Of a stretch of 64,000 nucleotides of DNA, positions 13,414 to 24,700 are shown one piece after another (the first letter of the stretch is position 1; each line of letters opens with the position of its first letter). This DNA is from Rhopalosiphum padi (lineage: Eukaryota > Arthropoda > Insecta > Hemiptera > Aphididae). The DNA lies in the NCBI RefSeq assembly GCF_020882245.1, contig NC_083597.1:30048652-30112651 (forward strand), in the 5' to 3' direction. Made by a program: the position numbers and the translations under genes. The notes beneath the pieces were generated by a model that was not told where the DNA came from, ran no database searches, and saw nothing but the letters and a program-made list of their open reading frames with translations.

Positions 13414-14045
13414 TATTGTGAGACCCTCACTATATTTCTTAGATAATGACATACTTTAAATCTAAGCAAACTTGTTTTTAGTGTTTTGATGTCCTTTTAT
13501 ATACCTATCTAATTAAACATAATATATGTATCTATCATTTATATTTAAAATATATGTAAATGTATGATTAAAGTGATATTTTAAGTGACGATCTTATTAT
13601 AAAGCAGGTATTTTGTATATTATATTATTTTAATATGAAATTTTAAAGATCAATTAAGGGAATTACTATATAATTCTTTGAATAAATTTGGTAGATACAA
13701 GCCGTAGGTTCTCAAAATTTTACTGCAGGCAAGTAGGTAATAGTATATAATTAGTAAGAACGAATGTTGCTCAGACGATGTCGACTGTCGGCGGCAATAT
13801 GACGCGGACCATTACATACGACGACCGCCTGAATTTATTTTTATTTTTTGATATAATAATTTCTTAAAATCCAAAATTATTTTGCATCATCATTGTAACT
13901 GTTACAATAATTATGTATTTTAGTACACTTTTTTAAATACCTATAGTTGTATTTCTATAAATTAATGTAAATAATTTATTAGTTAATACTTATTACACAA
14001 TATGAATTATAAAATATATATAATAATATTTCATCTATAGTCATT

Positions 14046-14183
14046 CCAGCGAGAGAACGCGACGATTCTGCGCAACCCCTCACATCGCCATGCTATCAAA
14101 ACTGGTTCGCTTATGGCTGGGTATCATTGGGGAATGCGCAGAAAAACGGATTTTGGTCGGTTTGCGGTGCGTTCTCTCGCTGG
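14046..14183. mobile_element. short hairpin MITE-like element with perfect 15-bp inverted ends
   Basis: CCAGCGAGAGAACGC (14046-14060) is matched exactly in reverse complement at 14169-14183. Pairing continues inward in patches: TTCTGCGCA with TGCGCAGAA, ACCCC with GGGG, and GCCAT with ATGGC near the centre. The single strand could therefore fold into one long interrupted hairpin. It is far more GC-rich than its surroundings. No target-site duplication is obvious. Alternatives are a structured non-coding RNA or a precursor hairpin. Confidence 0.55.
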
Positions 14184-14635
14184 ACAGAGTATAAACGTGA
14201 TACGTGCACATTATCTACGATCCGACGTAGTCGGATTACCTACCTGAAAGGTTTAGTCGCATGTAAATTGATTTTGATTTTTACCTTTGGTAAACTAACT
14301 ATAACATTCTTAGTGTTTGACTATTTAACATTCAAACACGCGATTAGACTTACGCTTTTCACGTACAAAACAGCGCCAGATTTTCGAGTTTCGACGTCAG
14401 GAGGATATGACGGATTGCATTATTTGCATTGTCCGGTATAGATATCGATTTATATTTTATACTGATAACTGTTAGATGACGGACTAGTAGGTATTCAACT
14501 CGGTTGTCATAAACTTTTACGCATTGAAAACAAGACCGCTAAAGTTGAAAGTATCGACCTACCAAATAAGCGGTACTAACGTCGTAAACATCGTTATCAC
14601 AATATAATCATCCACCTTTTTACAAAACTAAACTC

Positions 14636-14782
14636 ATGGCTACTAGACTTCTTACTAAGTTGGTTTCTCTCAAAGAGACCAAGTCGTATCTCCGACCTAA
14701 GGTTCTCACTTGGAATAATTCAGACGGGGTGCTTACTTACATACAATTAGTAATTACATCAATCAATAAATATTTAAATTGA
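14636..14782 (+). CDS. small unrecognised reading frame (48 aa), possibly a partial exon or gene remnant
   Basis: An ATG frame begins MATRLLTKLVSLKETKSY and has coding-like composition for its first 30 residues (basic and amphipathic, like a mitochondrial presequence), then becomes AT-rich. It could be a first coding exon with a donor near GACGGG|GTGCTT, or a processed-gene remnant. No downstream partner exon was found. Its function is not recognised. Confidence 0.2.
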   Translation: MATRLLTKLVSLKETKSYLRPKVLTWNNSDGVLTYIQLVITSINKYLN

Positions 14783-14799
14783 TATTACAAAAAACTAAA

Positions 14800-16330
14800 A
14801 AGCCACCGAATTCGATAGGTACTACCTATATTATTTTAAGCATATTGCTATTGCACCATATCGATTTATCACCCATCAATAATTAATTTATTATTTAGTG
14901 AGTAGTGACTATAGTATGGATGAGTAGAACGTTGAACACCCACGTGCAGATTTATATTATTTCCATGGAGTCTTGTTGACGAGATAAAAACATTACAAAC
15001 TGACAAAAAATTAAATAAATATAAATAAATAATTATGGAGAATCATTTTTGTTGGTCGAGCGTGATATTGAAATATTTACTTAATTAAAAATTGTTGAAC
15101 ATTCTTAGAATATTTCTTTTATAATATGAATAGACGAATTATATATGAGGTTTTCATTCAGGTATATGGAGTATATGACCACTCCAGTAGGTAATTAATA
15201 TAATTATATTGTAATTCAGTATATAATAATTTTAATATATGATTAGATAATATATAATATAGATAGTTAGCCGATCATTTTTTTGTATAATCTTTTTTAT
15301 AACCTAATGATTTTTTCAATTTATATTTAGTTATATACTTATATTATATTATATATTGGTGATATTTCCCTTAAAAAAATCCTAGATAGATATGCCCACT
15401 ATAAAATGCATTTACGTGTTTTACATTGATATTAAAACGGTTTTACAAATCTACAGACTAGGTATCGCTTTAGGTAATTGAGTCATTTTATAATTTATTT
15501 AATATCAAAATATTAGTATCTGTGGATCTAAAACTGATTTAATCATTGATACCTATTTGGCTATTTAATATATAGGAAGGACATGTCGACATTCCTATTT
15601 TCACCTTAATGTAGGCTTTATTCCTGAGCTTGTGGCATAACAGAATGAGTAACAGAAATGTCCAAGTGATAAATAAACGTATCAATGTACCACCTAACTT
15701 TAAAGAAAAGTGAAAAAAGAAGCAATGATTACGTCTAATGTTCTGGTTAGTAAATGCCTAGTAATTAAATAAATTTATAAAATAAATATAATATTATTTA
15801 AATATTTGATCACTGTTGTGTTGGTAAACAGATTTTTATACAATACCGGCATGCCGCATCATAAGTTATTTATCAATATTCAATGGTTTTAATGTCATCA
15901 TTATTAAAATGGAAGTAATTGATAGAGTTAGCAGCTGGCATTACAACGTTACATAATATTGGGGGCAGTCTACATATTCAGTACAGATTGTTTGTAGAAA
16001 GCCAGAAACTATATATAATAATATGAACTATAACACCAAAACACATACTATATGATTGTATTTAGTGTGTACTGTGTATGATGTGTGTGTGTATACGCCA
16101 AACAGTGTGTTCGAAATTCCAAAAGCATTTTCCACGGCAAATGAATATTTTTTAATTCAAATTTTTCTACATTGATCAAAGGGGATATTACCATTCGATT
16201 ATAAGAAAATAATCAACAATTATTTTCTGAAGACTTTCAAAAACTTCAAGTAGGTATACAAAATAATAACTTCATAGTGTTAGTGTCCCTATACACCCTA
16301 CATTGCATATAAATTATAATATATTGTATA
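14800..16330. other. AT-rich region, nothing recognised
   Basis: No coding frame, RNA gene or transposon ends could be supported in this stretch. Confidence 0.4.
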
Positions 16331-16338
16331 CACAATAA

Positions 16339-16832
16339 CAGGCATGCCCGACTTTTTCAGCTTGCGTGCCACAATCCAAATTTGTATTTATACTGCGGGT
16401 CGTATATACTTCACGGTTTTATTTTATTAATTTTGATAAAATATATAATACATTTAATATTATTATTGTCCACTTAGGTACCGAATTTATGACTCTAATC
16501 GTGCGTGTTTAAAGTACTGAAATATTTCCACACTAGTCGCTAATTTGTTTTCATATAATTAGAAACTATAGGTTCAAATTGTTTGTTTGCAAAAAATAAT
16601 TAATTACATTTTAATTATAAAAATGTCTTACAATAAAAAACGTAAAATTGATACTGAATGCCGTGTTTTCAATAATAATTAAAAAACTTGTAAGATGTTT
16701 TGTCATTTTTAAAAGCTTATTAAAATAATATTTTTATTTTTATTTAGGTATACCTATGAACATTTTTAATTTTTATAAAATGGACATAGGCCGATTGGTA
16801 TACTTTTGCGTGTCGCGGGTTGGGCACGCCTG
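16339..16832. mobile_element. hAT-type non-autonomous element with intact 8-bp duplication
   Basis: The left end CAGGCATGCCCGAC and the right end (reverse complement CAGGCGTGCCCAAC) are near-identical inverted repeats of the CAG...CTG class. The identical octamer CACAATAA flanks both sides (16331-16338 and 16833-16840). The 494-base interior has no open frame. Short CAG-ended inverted repeats with 8-bp duplications are diagnostic of the hAT superfamily. Because the duplication is intact, the insertion is probably fairly recent. A related, truncated copy lies at about 19.97 kb. Confidence 0.85.
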
Positions 16833-17619
16833 CACAATAAAGTGTAATATATAATAGTATTATAAAACCATTAAAATACAATAATATTATAATATCTATA
16901 TTTGCATATTAAAATGTAGGTATATACATGGTGAAATATGAATATTTTTAATTTGAAATGTAAGTAGGTACTTACGACTTACCTAGTGAAGAACTGAAGA
17001 ATAATCATAATAATTAATAGGTATAGTATATATTAATAATATTATTATATTTTTAAATCATATTAATATATTTTAGTAATATCATTGATTATAAATACTA
17101 TTTATTAATGTTATACCCTTTATGTAACTTGTTATTTTTAACATATTTTTACTCATATCACAGAATTCAGAATTCTAAAATATATTAAATTTATTGAGTA
17201 TTGACTGAAATATTGATTACTTAATATTTATTAATAATAGTTATTTATAATTAATAACGCTTGACTGTTTATAATTTTAAATTTAAATTATGACAAATAT
17301 GCACTACCATGATTTAATTTTTGATCAAAATCACACAAGTATTTCAAGAAATTTAAAACTAAAATATTATTGTAGTAATAAAGGTAACACGATAAATTAC
17401 TGCATAGACTTAATTATTATTAGGTCCATCGGTCCGTGTAAATTATTTGATGGCTGCAGTCGAACAAACAGGATTCGAAAACAATTATTATTGTTTTGTC
17501 GTTCATCACGCAAATACATTGTGGTGACGTTCAACTAACGCGTAAAGTATATTAAAGTAAGTAAATATTGCGTTCGTATTATCACTGTAATATAAAAATA
17601 TAATACAAGTATAGTATCA

Positions 17620-18460
17620 GCCTCGACGGGCCGGCACCCGGCAGTTCGATCTGTCACCCCTATCGGTGGGCGGCGGCTCTGGGGTCGTGCCATTATCAGC
17701 AGCAGCTGTAGCTGAGCTGCGGCTGCGGCATCGGTGGCGTTGTCATTGGACACGGTCGGCTGTGGTAAACGTTATGTACAGGATAATAATATAGTGATAA
17801 GACGTCGCGCGCGCGCCGGCAGTCGGTCCGCGGTCGTCCGTCAGTTCGCGTCGCCGCCGGCCCTCGGCGCTATCGTCATCCTTACGCTATATCGTATTAC
17901 TCGTAATAAACTTTATACTTTTGATATTTTCGATTTTCTCTCGTGGCCGATACAACGCCGTGGCTTTCGTTACGCATCATAATTGCAATAGGTACTGTAT
18001 GCTCATCGGAGAAACGACGGTAATAACAACAACAACAATAATAATAATAATATCTGTATTCGCCGGGTACGTACGTGCGCGCGTCGCCGACCACTCGATC
18101 GCGGAGCCCCACGCCGAGGGTGGCGTAGACGGAAACGCGAACGAGAGAGAAGAGAGTGCGAGCGTCACAACTACGGACATCCGCGCCGGGAGCTGCGCTG
18201 TAGCCGCGCGCTCCGTGCTGCCAACGACGGCCAAACGAACGACGACGACGCGCGGCGATTGATCCGCCACATACACCGCAATAATATCATGTATTAAATT
18301 ATCGAAATATAATAACGTAGGTAGTTGATAGATTCCGATTAAATATAAATCTAATAAGCGATTTATCACAGTGACGACGTCGGTGATTATAAAGTACGGC
18401 GGTGGCGGTGGTATAGCGCTCGTACCTATATATACCGGCGTATCGCTTACACAAAACACT
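17620..18460 (+). promoter_or_regulatory. CpG-rich island, probable promoter and 5' exon of the DUF229 gene
   Basis: This block is strongly enriched in G, C and CpG (for example CGTCGCGCGCGCGCCGG near 17803) in a genome segment that is otherwise very AT-rich. The open frames on both strands are by-products of the composition, with low-complexity translations. The first coding exon of the DUF229 gene at 21749 is preceded 12 bases upstream by a splice acceptor, so at least one untranslated exon must lie upstream; this island is the only strong candidate. Exact start and donor are not resolved. It contains a short AAC/AAT microsatellite near 18020-18050. Confidence 0.5.
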
Positions 18461-19973
18461 GGGAATCGATCGAGTATAATACTAGGATATATAGGTAGCT
18501 GATATTTAATTTTATGGGTATCTATACATACAATGCGTGTTGTCCCGTCGTCGTTTTCTTATATCCTAACAATATTATATTATTATATATAGACCTCGCG
18601 TGGTGGAAGGGATGACTTTTTCCTATATTGTTTCCCGACGGGTATAGTATAGGTGATGTAGGTACCTATTATACTACAATAATTGTACGGGGGCAGACGA
18701 CGATCGGAATAAAAGTTCACATATCTATTTGTAGGGTTTCTGTGTTAAACCCGACCGGCGGTCATGATTCGATTACGACAGCGTAATGTGCTTGATATTA
18801 TGCAGGTTGTAGCCATTTTCCTACGAAAAATCTGTTTTCCTTCAATGTCCTCCTATTCCAATAAAAAAAACCTTATTCCAATTTTTATTCTTTGAGTTCT
18901 ACATATAGATAGTATTTTGTTTACACTATGTGTATCCGGAGGGGAGACTAATCTAGTTAATAAATAATTTTATTTAATTTATCTATCTATATACATAATA
19001 TAATATATAAACGGTTTGATTATTCAATGATGACTATTTTTTTATACAATTTCAATACAAATAACTGTCATAACTTCTATATCATCAACAATTAATAACG
19101 TGAAACATTATAGGTATTTTACAGTTGCTTAGCGTGAAATTTGGTGGCCCAAGTGGGTCATACAACACATCACTGGCGTATATTATAAAATATAAATAAA
19201 ATAAAATCACCTTTCTGTTTTACTACTTACACATTTATTTAAAACAATTACATTGTAAGTATACTTAAAAAAAGCTTTTCAAACTTTCGTTTGATTAAAA
19301 AAAATTCTCTTTTTTTATGTCATGTTATTAGTACTGTGGCCTTTGTTCTACATATTGCGCCCAGAAAGTCCTTACCTAAATGCGCAGCTTGAGATTCATA
19401 TGCGATAGGTAAATTTTTAAAAAAATGTTATAGTTATCGCACTGCATCATAGTCATCCATAATATTATTAATATTATCATAGAGAGGTAACCTAAAATAT
19501 GTTGAAAAAAATATTATTATCAAACACATTTCAAATTTGTCCACTAAACCTTTAATTACGACGTAGGTACTACAAACTACAAGTATATGTGGCATAGACC
19601 TCACCCTCATTATTGATATTCTGCAAATCGATCAGAAACAACGTGCCTTTTTAGCACCGACGCAATTGAGGACTCTATACAAGATTTCCAAGACATTGTA
19701 CTGAAGAGCTTGGTCGTATCAGTTGTCTGCTATCATGTTACCGTGGTTCGTCCGCGTAGCCCTGCCACCATAATAGAACCACGTATATTACCTAGTTTCG
19801 TATGGATTGCTATCGCACATGATGTCCATGGTCCGCAGGAGTGCATCGTGTGATGAGTGAAATTTTATGGGTTGGGGTGGGGGGAGCTGGTGGTTTATAT
19901 TTCTAAAATTTCGAATATCAGTAAGAACTGCTTACAAGAAACCTTGTAGTTATTTAATGTTCATGCCTTATAG

Positions 19974-20420
19974 CTGGCGTGCCCAACCATTATATATAAA
20001 TTTGCGGGCCACATTTCAAATTTATATTTATATTGCGGGCCGTATACTTAACGGTTTATTTTGTTTATTTCGATAAAATGTACAATAATACAATATAGGA
20101 CCTAATATTTAGGTTATTAGGACTTTAGGTATGTATATTGTACATTTTATCTGATGTAATATTATCTTTGTTTACTTATCGAATTTATAATGACTCTAAT
20201 AGCCCAGATTTCACACTAATTTATTTCTATTGATGTTCTAAAACCCAATACATTTTTTTTATATTAAATTAAAAATGTATTAAAAAAGATATTTTGTTAT
20301 TCTTAAAAGCTTAAGATGTGTAGGTAATCATTTATTGTTTATTATAAAACATTTATTTATTTCCATTTTTAAATCGTGTGTATAGTATAATACTTATAGA
20401 TTATATTATTATTTTTAGTA
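19974..20420 (+). mobile_element. truncated relative of the hAT-type element at 16.3 kb
   Basis: The left part CTGGCGTGCCCAACC followed by a TTGCGGGCC...GGGCCGTATACTT block matches the beginning of the 16339-16832 element. Shared internal words (GACTCTAAT, TTCTTAAAAGCTT, TATTTATTTCCA-type runs) continue in the same order. The matching right inverted end was not found, so the right limit is approximate. Confidence 0.55.
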
Positions 20421-20730
20421 TGAGAGAGCTTTTTTTTACATTGGTTGAGGTTACTATTATTTATTCAATTTGAAGAGAAACTTCCATGTTAGGAAAAGCT
20501 CCACGAGATATTATTAGAAAATAAATTATTTGTATGACATATATCATAAAATAGTAGGTATCATCTTAGTTCATATACTATAATAGAACATGCTATAAAG
20601 GTATCATTCAGAAAAATTCTATCTCATAATAAAAATTTACCTATGTCATACGTGCAATCTAAATTACCATGGCAGATTTTAATTTGCGAGAATTCATTAA
20701 AATTGAAGATAAGGTGATAATATTAACTAA

Positions 20731-20758
20731 TATAATAATAATAATAATAATAATAATA
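20731..20758. repeat. (ATA)n microsatellite
   Basis: Uninterrupted trinucleotide repeat of ATA/TAA in AT-rich DNA. Confidence 0.8.
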
Positions 20759-21748
20759 TTGAATTTTGTTTTATAATTATTCGGTGGTAAATCTTTGCTT
20801 ATCCATTATTTGACTTTTTTTTTATCATGATTGCGTTTATGCTTGATAATAATATCATATTAAATAAATAAATATTATACTCTACTATATACAGTGGCAC
20901 ATATAGAAATTTATTGTTGGTTGTGGTGAGGGTTATGTTCATTTCTCCCACTGTTAATCTAAGCTACTGCTACCATTCATGCATTAATTCATAAATTCTC
21001 GATTAGTTAGTTGGTAGGTAACTAATATAATTCACTTTTAGTTTTACCATGTGACGTTGTATCAAATATTTCTATTTTAACTTCTAAGGCATTAATACAA
21101 GTAGCAATTTACTATGTAACCTACTTACTGTATATTTATGACTCATAAATTATGAGTATTCATAAATATAATATTAAACAGGTAAGCAAATAAGACAAAC
21201 GTTTGCATAAGTAAACGTTGACTAAAAGCTTGGTAGTAATTATATAATCAGATATAACTTTCCTGTCTTTTACGATTATTTTATTTTTTATTTTTCTTTA
21301 AGAAAATAATCAATAAAACACATTATCTTAAAAACTATATGCTATTTATTAATATTTCATACTACTTTTAGTTTTAGTTTGAAACATTTCATTATGCAGT
21401 TTTATAGCATGTAACTATGTTAAATTGCTTTTTTATTTAATATAAATTTGGTATTTATAATCTAATGTAATTATTTACTAAAAAGTATATTGAATATAAT
21501 ATATTCATATTTTATAGATATTAATAAGCAAGGGTGCTCTAAAAAATAAAAAAAGGGAACAAAGCAAAATAAAAATTCTATGTACAATAAATATAATTCC
21601 TCATATAGAATCTGAACAAATTAGTAATCTGGGTTCCTCGATATTTGTTGTGTTAAATAAAAAATATTTTTATTTTAATAACTGAAAATTGTGGATATTA
21701 TTAGCTTATATATATAATTATAATTTTTTTTTACAGTTTGAGTTGAAG

Positions 21749-24700
21749 ATGGTTACTGTACGTGCACCGTCCTTTCTGGTTCGGCGTATATGCGCCTTCA
21801 TATTTTTAGGAATCATGGGCTATTCGATTTTTCAAATGACCCGCAGCAATTCTTATTACGATATGTCAGATCGAAACATTATGCGGTACGTACAAATAAT
21901 TCATTTTTTAAATTTAGATATATATTTTCCGCATACAATACATTTGATATTAGAAATATTTAAAACTATAATTTATGTCCAATTAATCTAGTACCTAGGG
22001 CTCTATTTTGTACAGCGTGCGACAGTCGATGTACGAATATAATTGACCATGCACCGTTTCCGCCAACATTAAAAATGACTGTTTCCGCCAATTTTAAAAA
22101 AGGTTTGTTTACTATTTCCGCCAAATTTGCTTTAGTAAAATTATTATACTCATATTTCATATTTTTGGAAGATATTTTATATTTTAATGTACTTATATAA
22201 TATTATACACGTGTAATGAACAGTAGCGTGTCCAACACAAATTAATTGGATTTGGATAGGCCCGTTTTGTTTTGTAGTGTTTAGTGTGTTTATAATTTTA
22301 ACTAATAAGGAAGATTAATTTATACATGGAACATGGGTATGATAATAAAATTCAATAATAATAACCATAGGTGGAACTAGACATTTTCATTAGACTGGGC
22401 CACTCATGAGAGTCATTTTGCACCTTTCATATCAAAAGGAAAGGGTAGAGGGCGATAGGGAACACCAATGTTTTTTATTACAACACAAATGTATAACATA
22501 AGTAATTTATTTTATTAAATTTAAAATAATATGTTCTCATCAAATGTACACATTAATACGGAGCCGTAGTTCCGCCCATGATAATAATAATTAATAAAAA
22601 CATTTTTATTTGTGATAAAAAAAATCAAACAGTCAAATAAAAATTGGGTAGGCTCGAGCCTAAATGGATTGTATATCGGTAATACATAATATTTTGTCTG
22701 TTTATTCAAAAATTATAATGAATAATAAGTAATCAAAAAATTTGATTTATATATATTACTCGACATATGCACTATAAGTATAGATTTATGTGAAAATATG
22801 CCATGCTGCATTTTACCATTTTATAATTCTTTATTTATAGTTATATACTAGCAACTAGCATAATTATAGATTACATATTATCTTGAGCCTTCGGTCAATA
22901 TTCGCTGCATACTGTACGCGTTTACCGGATACATCGGTCAGCGTCCTAGCACGCTGTATGCCGATCATTGCAAACGAACAGGCACGTTTGATGTTGGGAG
23001 GCGTACAATTAGTCTACTAATCTTCCGCTGGCTGTCCGTCTGGAGCCTATGTATTCAGGCGCGTAATTTCAATGAGAAAACTGGGGGCACTGAAGCCCCT
23101 TTATTTTTTTTTCATATTATCTTACGGTTATGGATACTTATTACTATTAAAATATAAATTGACATGAAACAATTTGGGGATGTTAATTTTAAAATCGAGG
23201 GTGATAAGCACACTCAGGTTCACCCCCCCCCAAATTGCGATTATGTATGTATAATTTGTTATGTAGATCACAGGCCTGTCTGGGAAGCATGCACCGGTTG
23301 TAATAATGCACAGTATGTATGCAAACTTACCCAATCGATCTACTATTGATGATCATACGCATTTCACACGCATTCGGTAATAACGATAAATAATTATTAT
23401 ATCGTAATGTTGTTATGTATGTATACTAGATATCTAGTTTCGAGATGAGTTAATTCAAATTAGGTGATTATAAATCTTAATCTATTGGGGAAGCACCGGC
23501 AGAATAAAAAGGGATATTTCTCCAACATTGTCGGACGTTTCCGTGCAATGTTGCGTTTTTTCCAAGCACTGTAGTCAGGCGCCCCCGCGTACAAGCGTGA
23601 TAAGCGATATCGCGTTTAAAAATACGGACGCAAACCCAGTCAGTACACGCACGTTTCTACAAGGGTCAACAACTACTACCAACGGAAAATTAACAAAGGC
23701 AACAGAACAAAATTACAGTCCACTCAAATTTAAAGAGCTCGCTGGAACAATTATATAAATATAATATATGAACTGTGAAGTTTTTATACGGCTTGTAATA
23801 AATTTAAATAAAAATAAAAATACATTTTATTTTATTTTAGTCGTTTTACAATATTTTAATCATAGCAAATATAATAAATCATAGGTAAATATTGGCGGAA
23901 ACGGGAATCAAATTTGTCAGAAACGAGTAATTGCTATATAATGTCTTATGGGACATTTATTTATTTATAGGTACATTATAATTGTATTTCTTTTTAATTT
24001 AATGTATACAAAGAATCAGTGTGGCTTTTTTGTCTTGACAAATTTTATAGTACTTACATGCAATACAAATCACGAAGTAACAATTATATTATATTATATG
24101 CACGTATGCATAAATAGTGAATATTATACGATAATATAAAATTCGTACTTTATATTCGTATATCAAATGGACGACATATAGCATACGAATGTTGTATGAA
24201 TTATTAATTCGGTATTTTGTAATAATTATTAGTTTCGTTTATAAAAACTATTATAGTACATATGGTCGACATCTGTTGGAACGCATATTTTGTGTATTGA
24301 TCACGCAAATATTTTACTGTGCCTACTTTATACATTCAAAAAAATAAACGTTTTTAAACAACATCTGTATGCACACAAGTACAAAATAGACCTCTGATTT
24401 TGTAAAAAATCAGTATTAAAATAATATACTGGTCATTTGCAATGGTTAACCTTCATGAAATTTAATATTTATATATCTATGAATCATGATAAGTCATTTT
24501 TTTTTTTTATTAGTCAACTATTAATGGTTTTTTTATGTTTAGTAAACAAATCGAACTTGATATTAGCAAATCATCAAATAATGAAGTTCCTGTTAAAAAG
24601 TAACGTATAATTATGTCATATTATTACATTAGATACGTCATAGTATTATTTATTTATAGCTCTGAGCCTAAATTATTTTATTCAGGTGTTGATATTTTAA

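Larger units (their letters stand above)
18461..21736. other. probable first intron of the DUF229 gene, repeat-bearing
   Basis: No coding frame was recognised. It contains a truncated hAT-type repeat near 19974-20420 and an ATA microsatellite at 20731-20758. The interpretation as an intron depends on the CpG-rich island being the 5' exon. Confidence 0.4.

Noticed and set aside
14127..14441. 104-codon plus-strand open frame
   Set aside because: It begins inside the hairpin element at 14046-14183 and has no recognisable motif or partner exon.
17977..18459. 160-codon minus-strand open frame and overlapping plus-strand frames in the GC-rich island
   Set aside because: Translations are low-complexity runs (for example many I, V, Y from AAT/AAC repeats), the frames overlap each other on both strands, and high GC content alone explains the lack of stops.
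23164..23758. 61- and 76-codon plus-strand frames near 23.2 and 23.5 kb
   Set aside because: They fall within a DUF229-gene intron that holds repeat-like fragments; no splice phase fits the gene and no motif was recognised.
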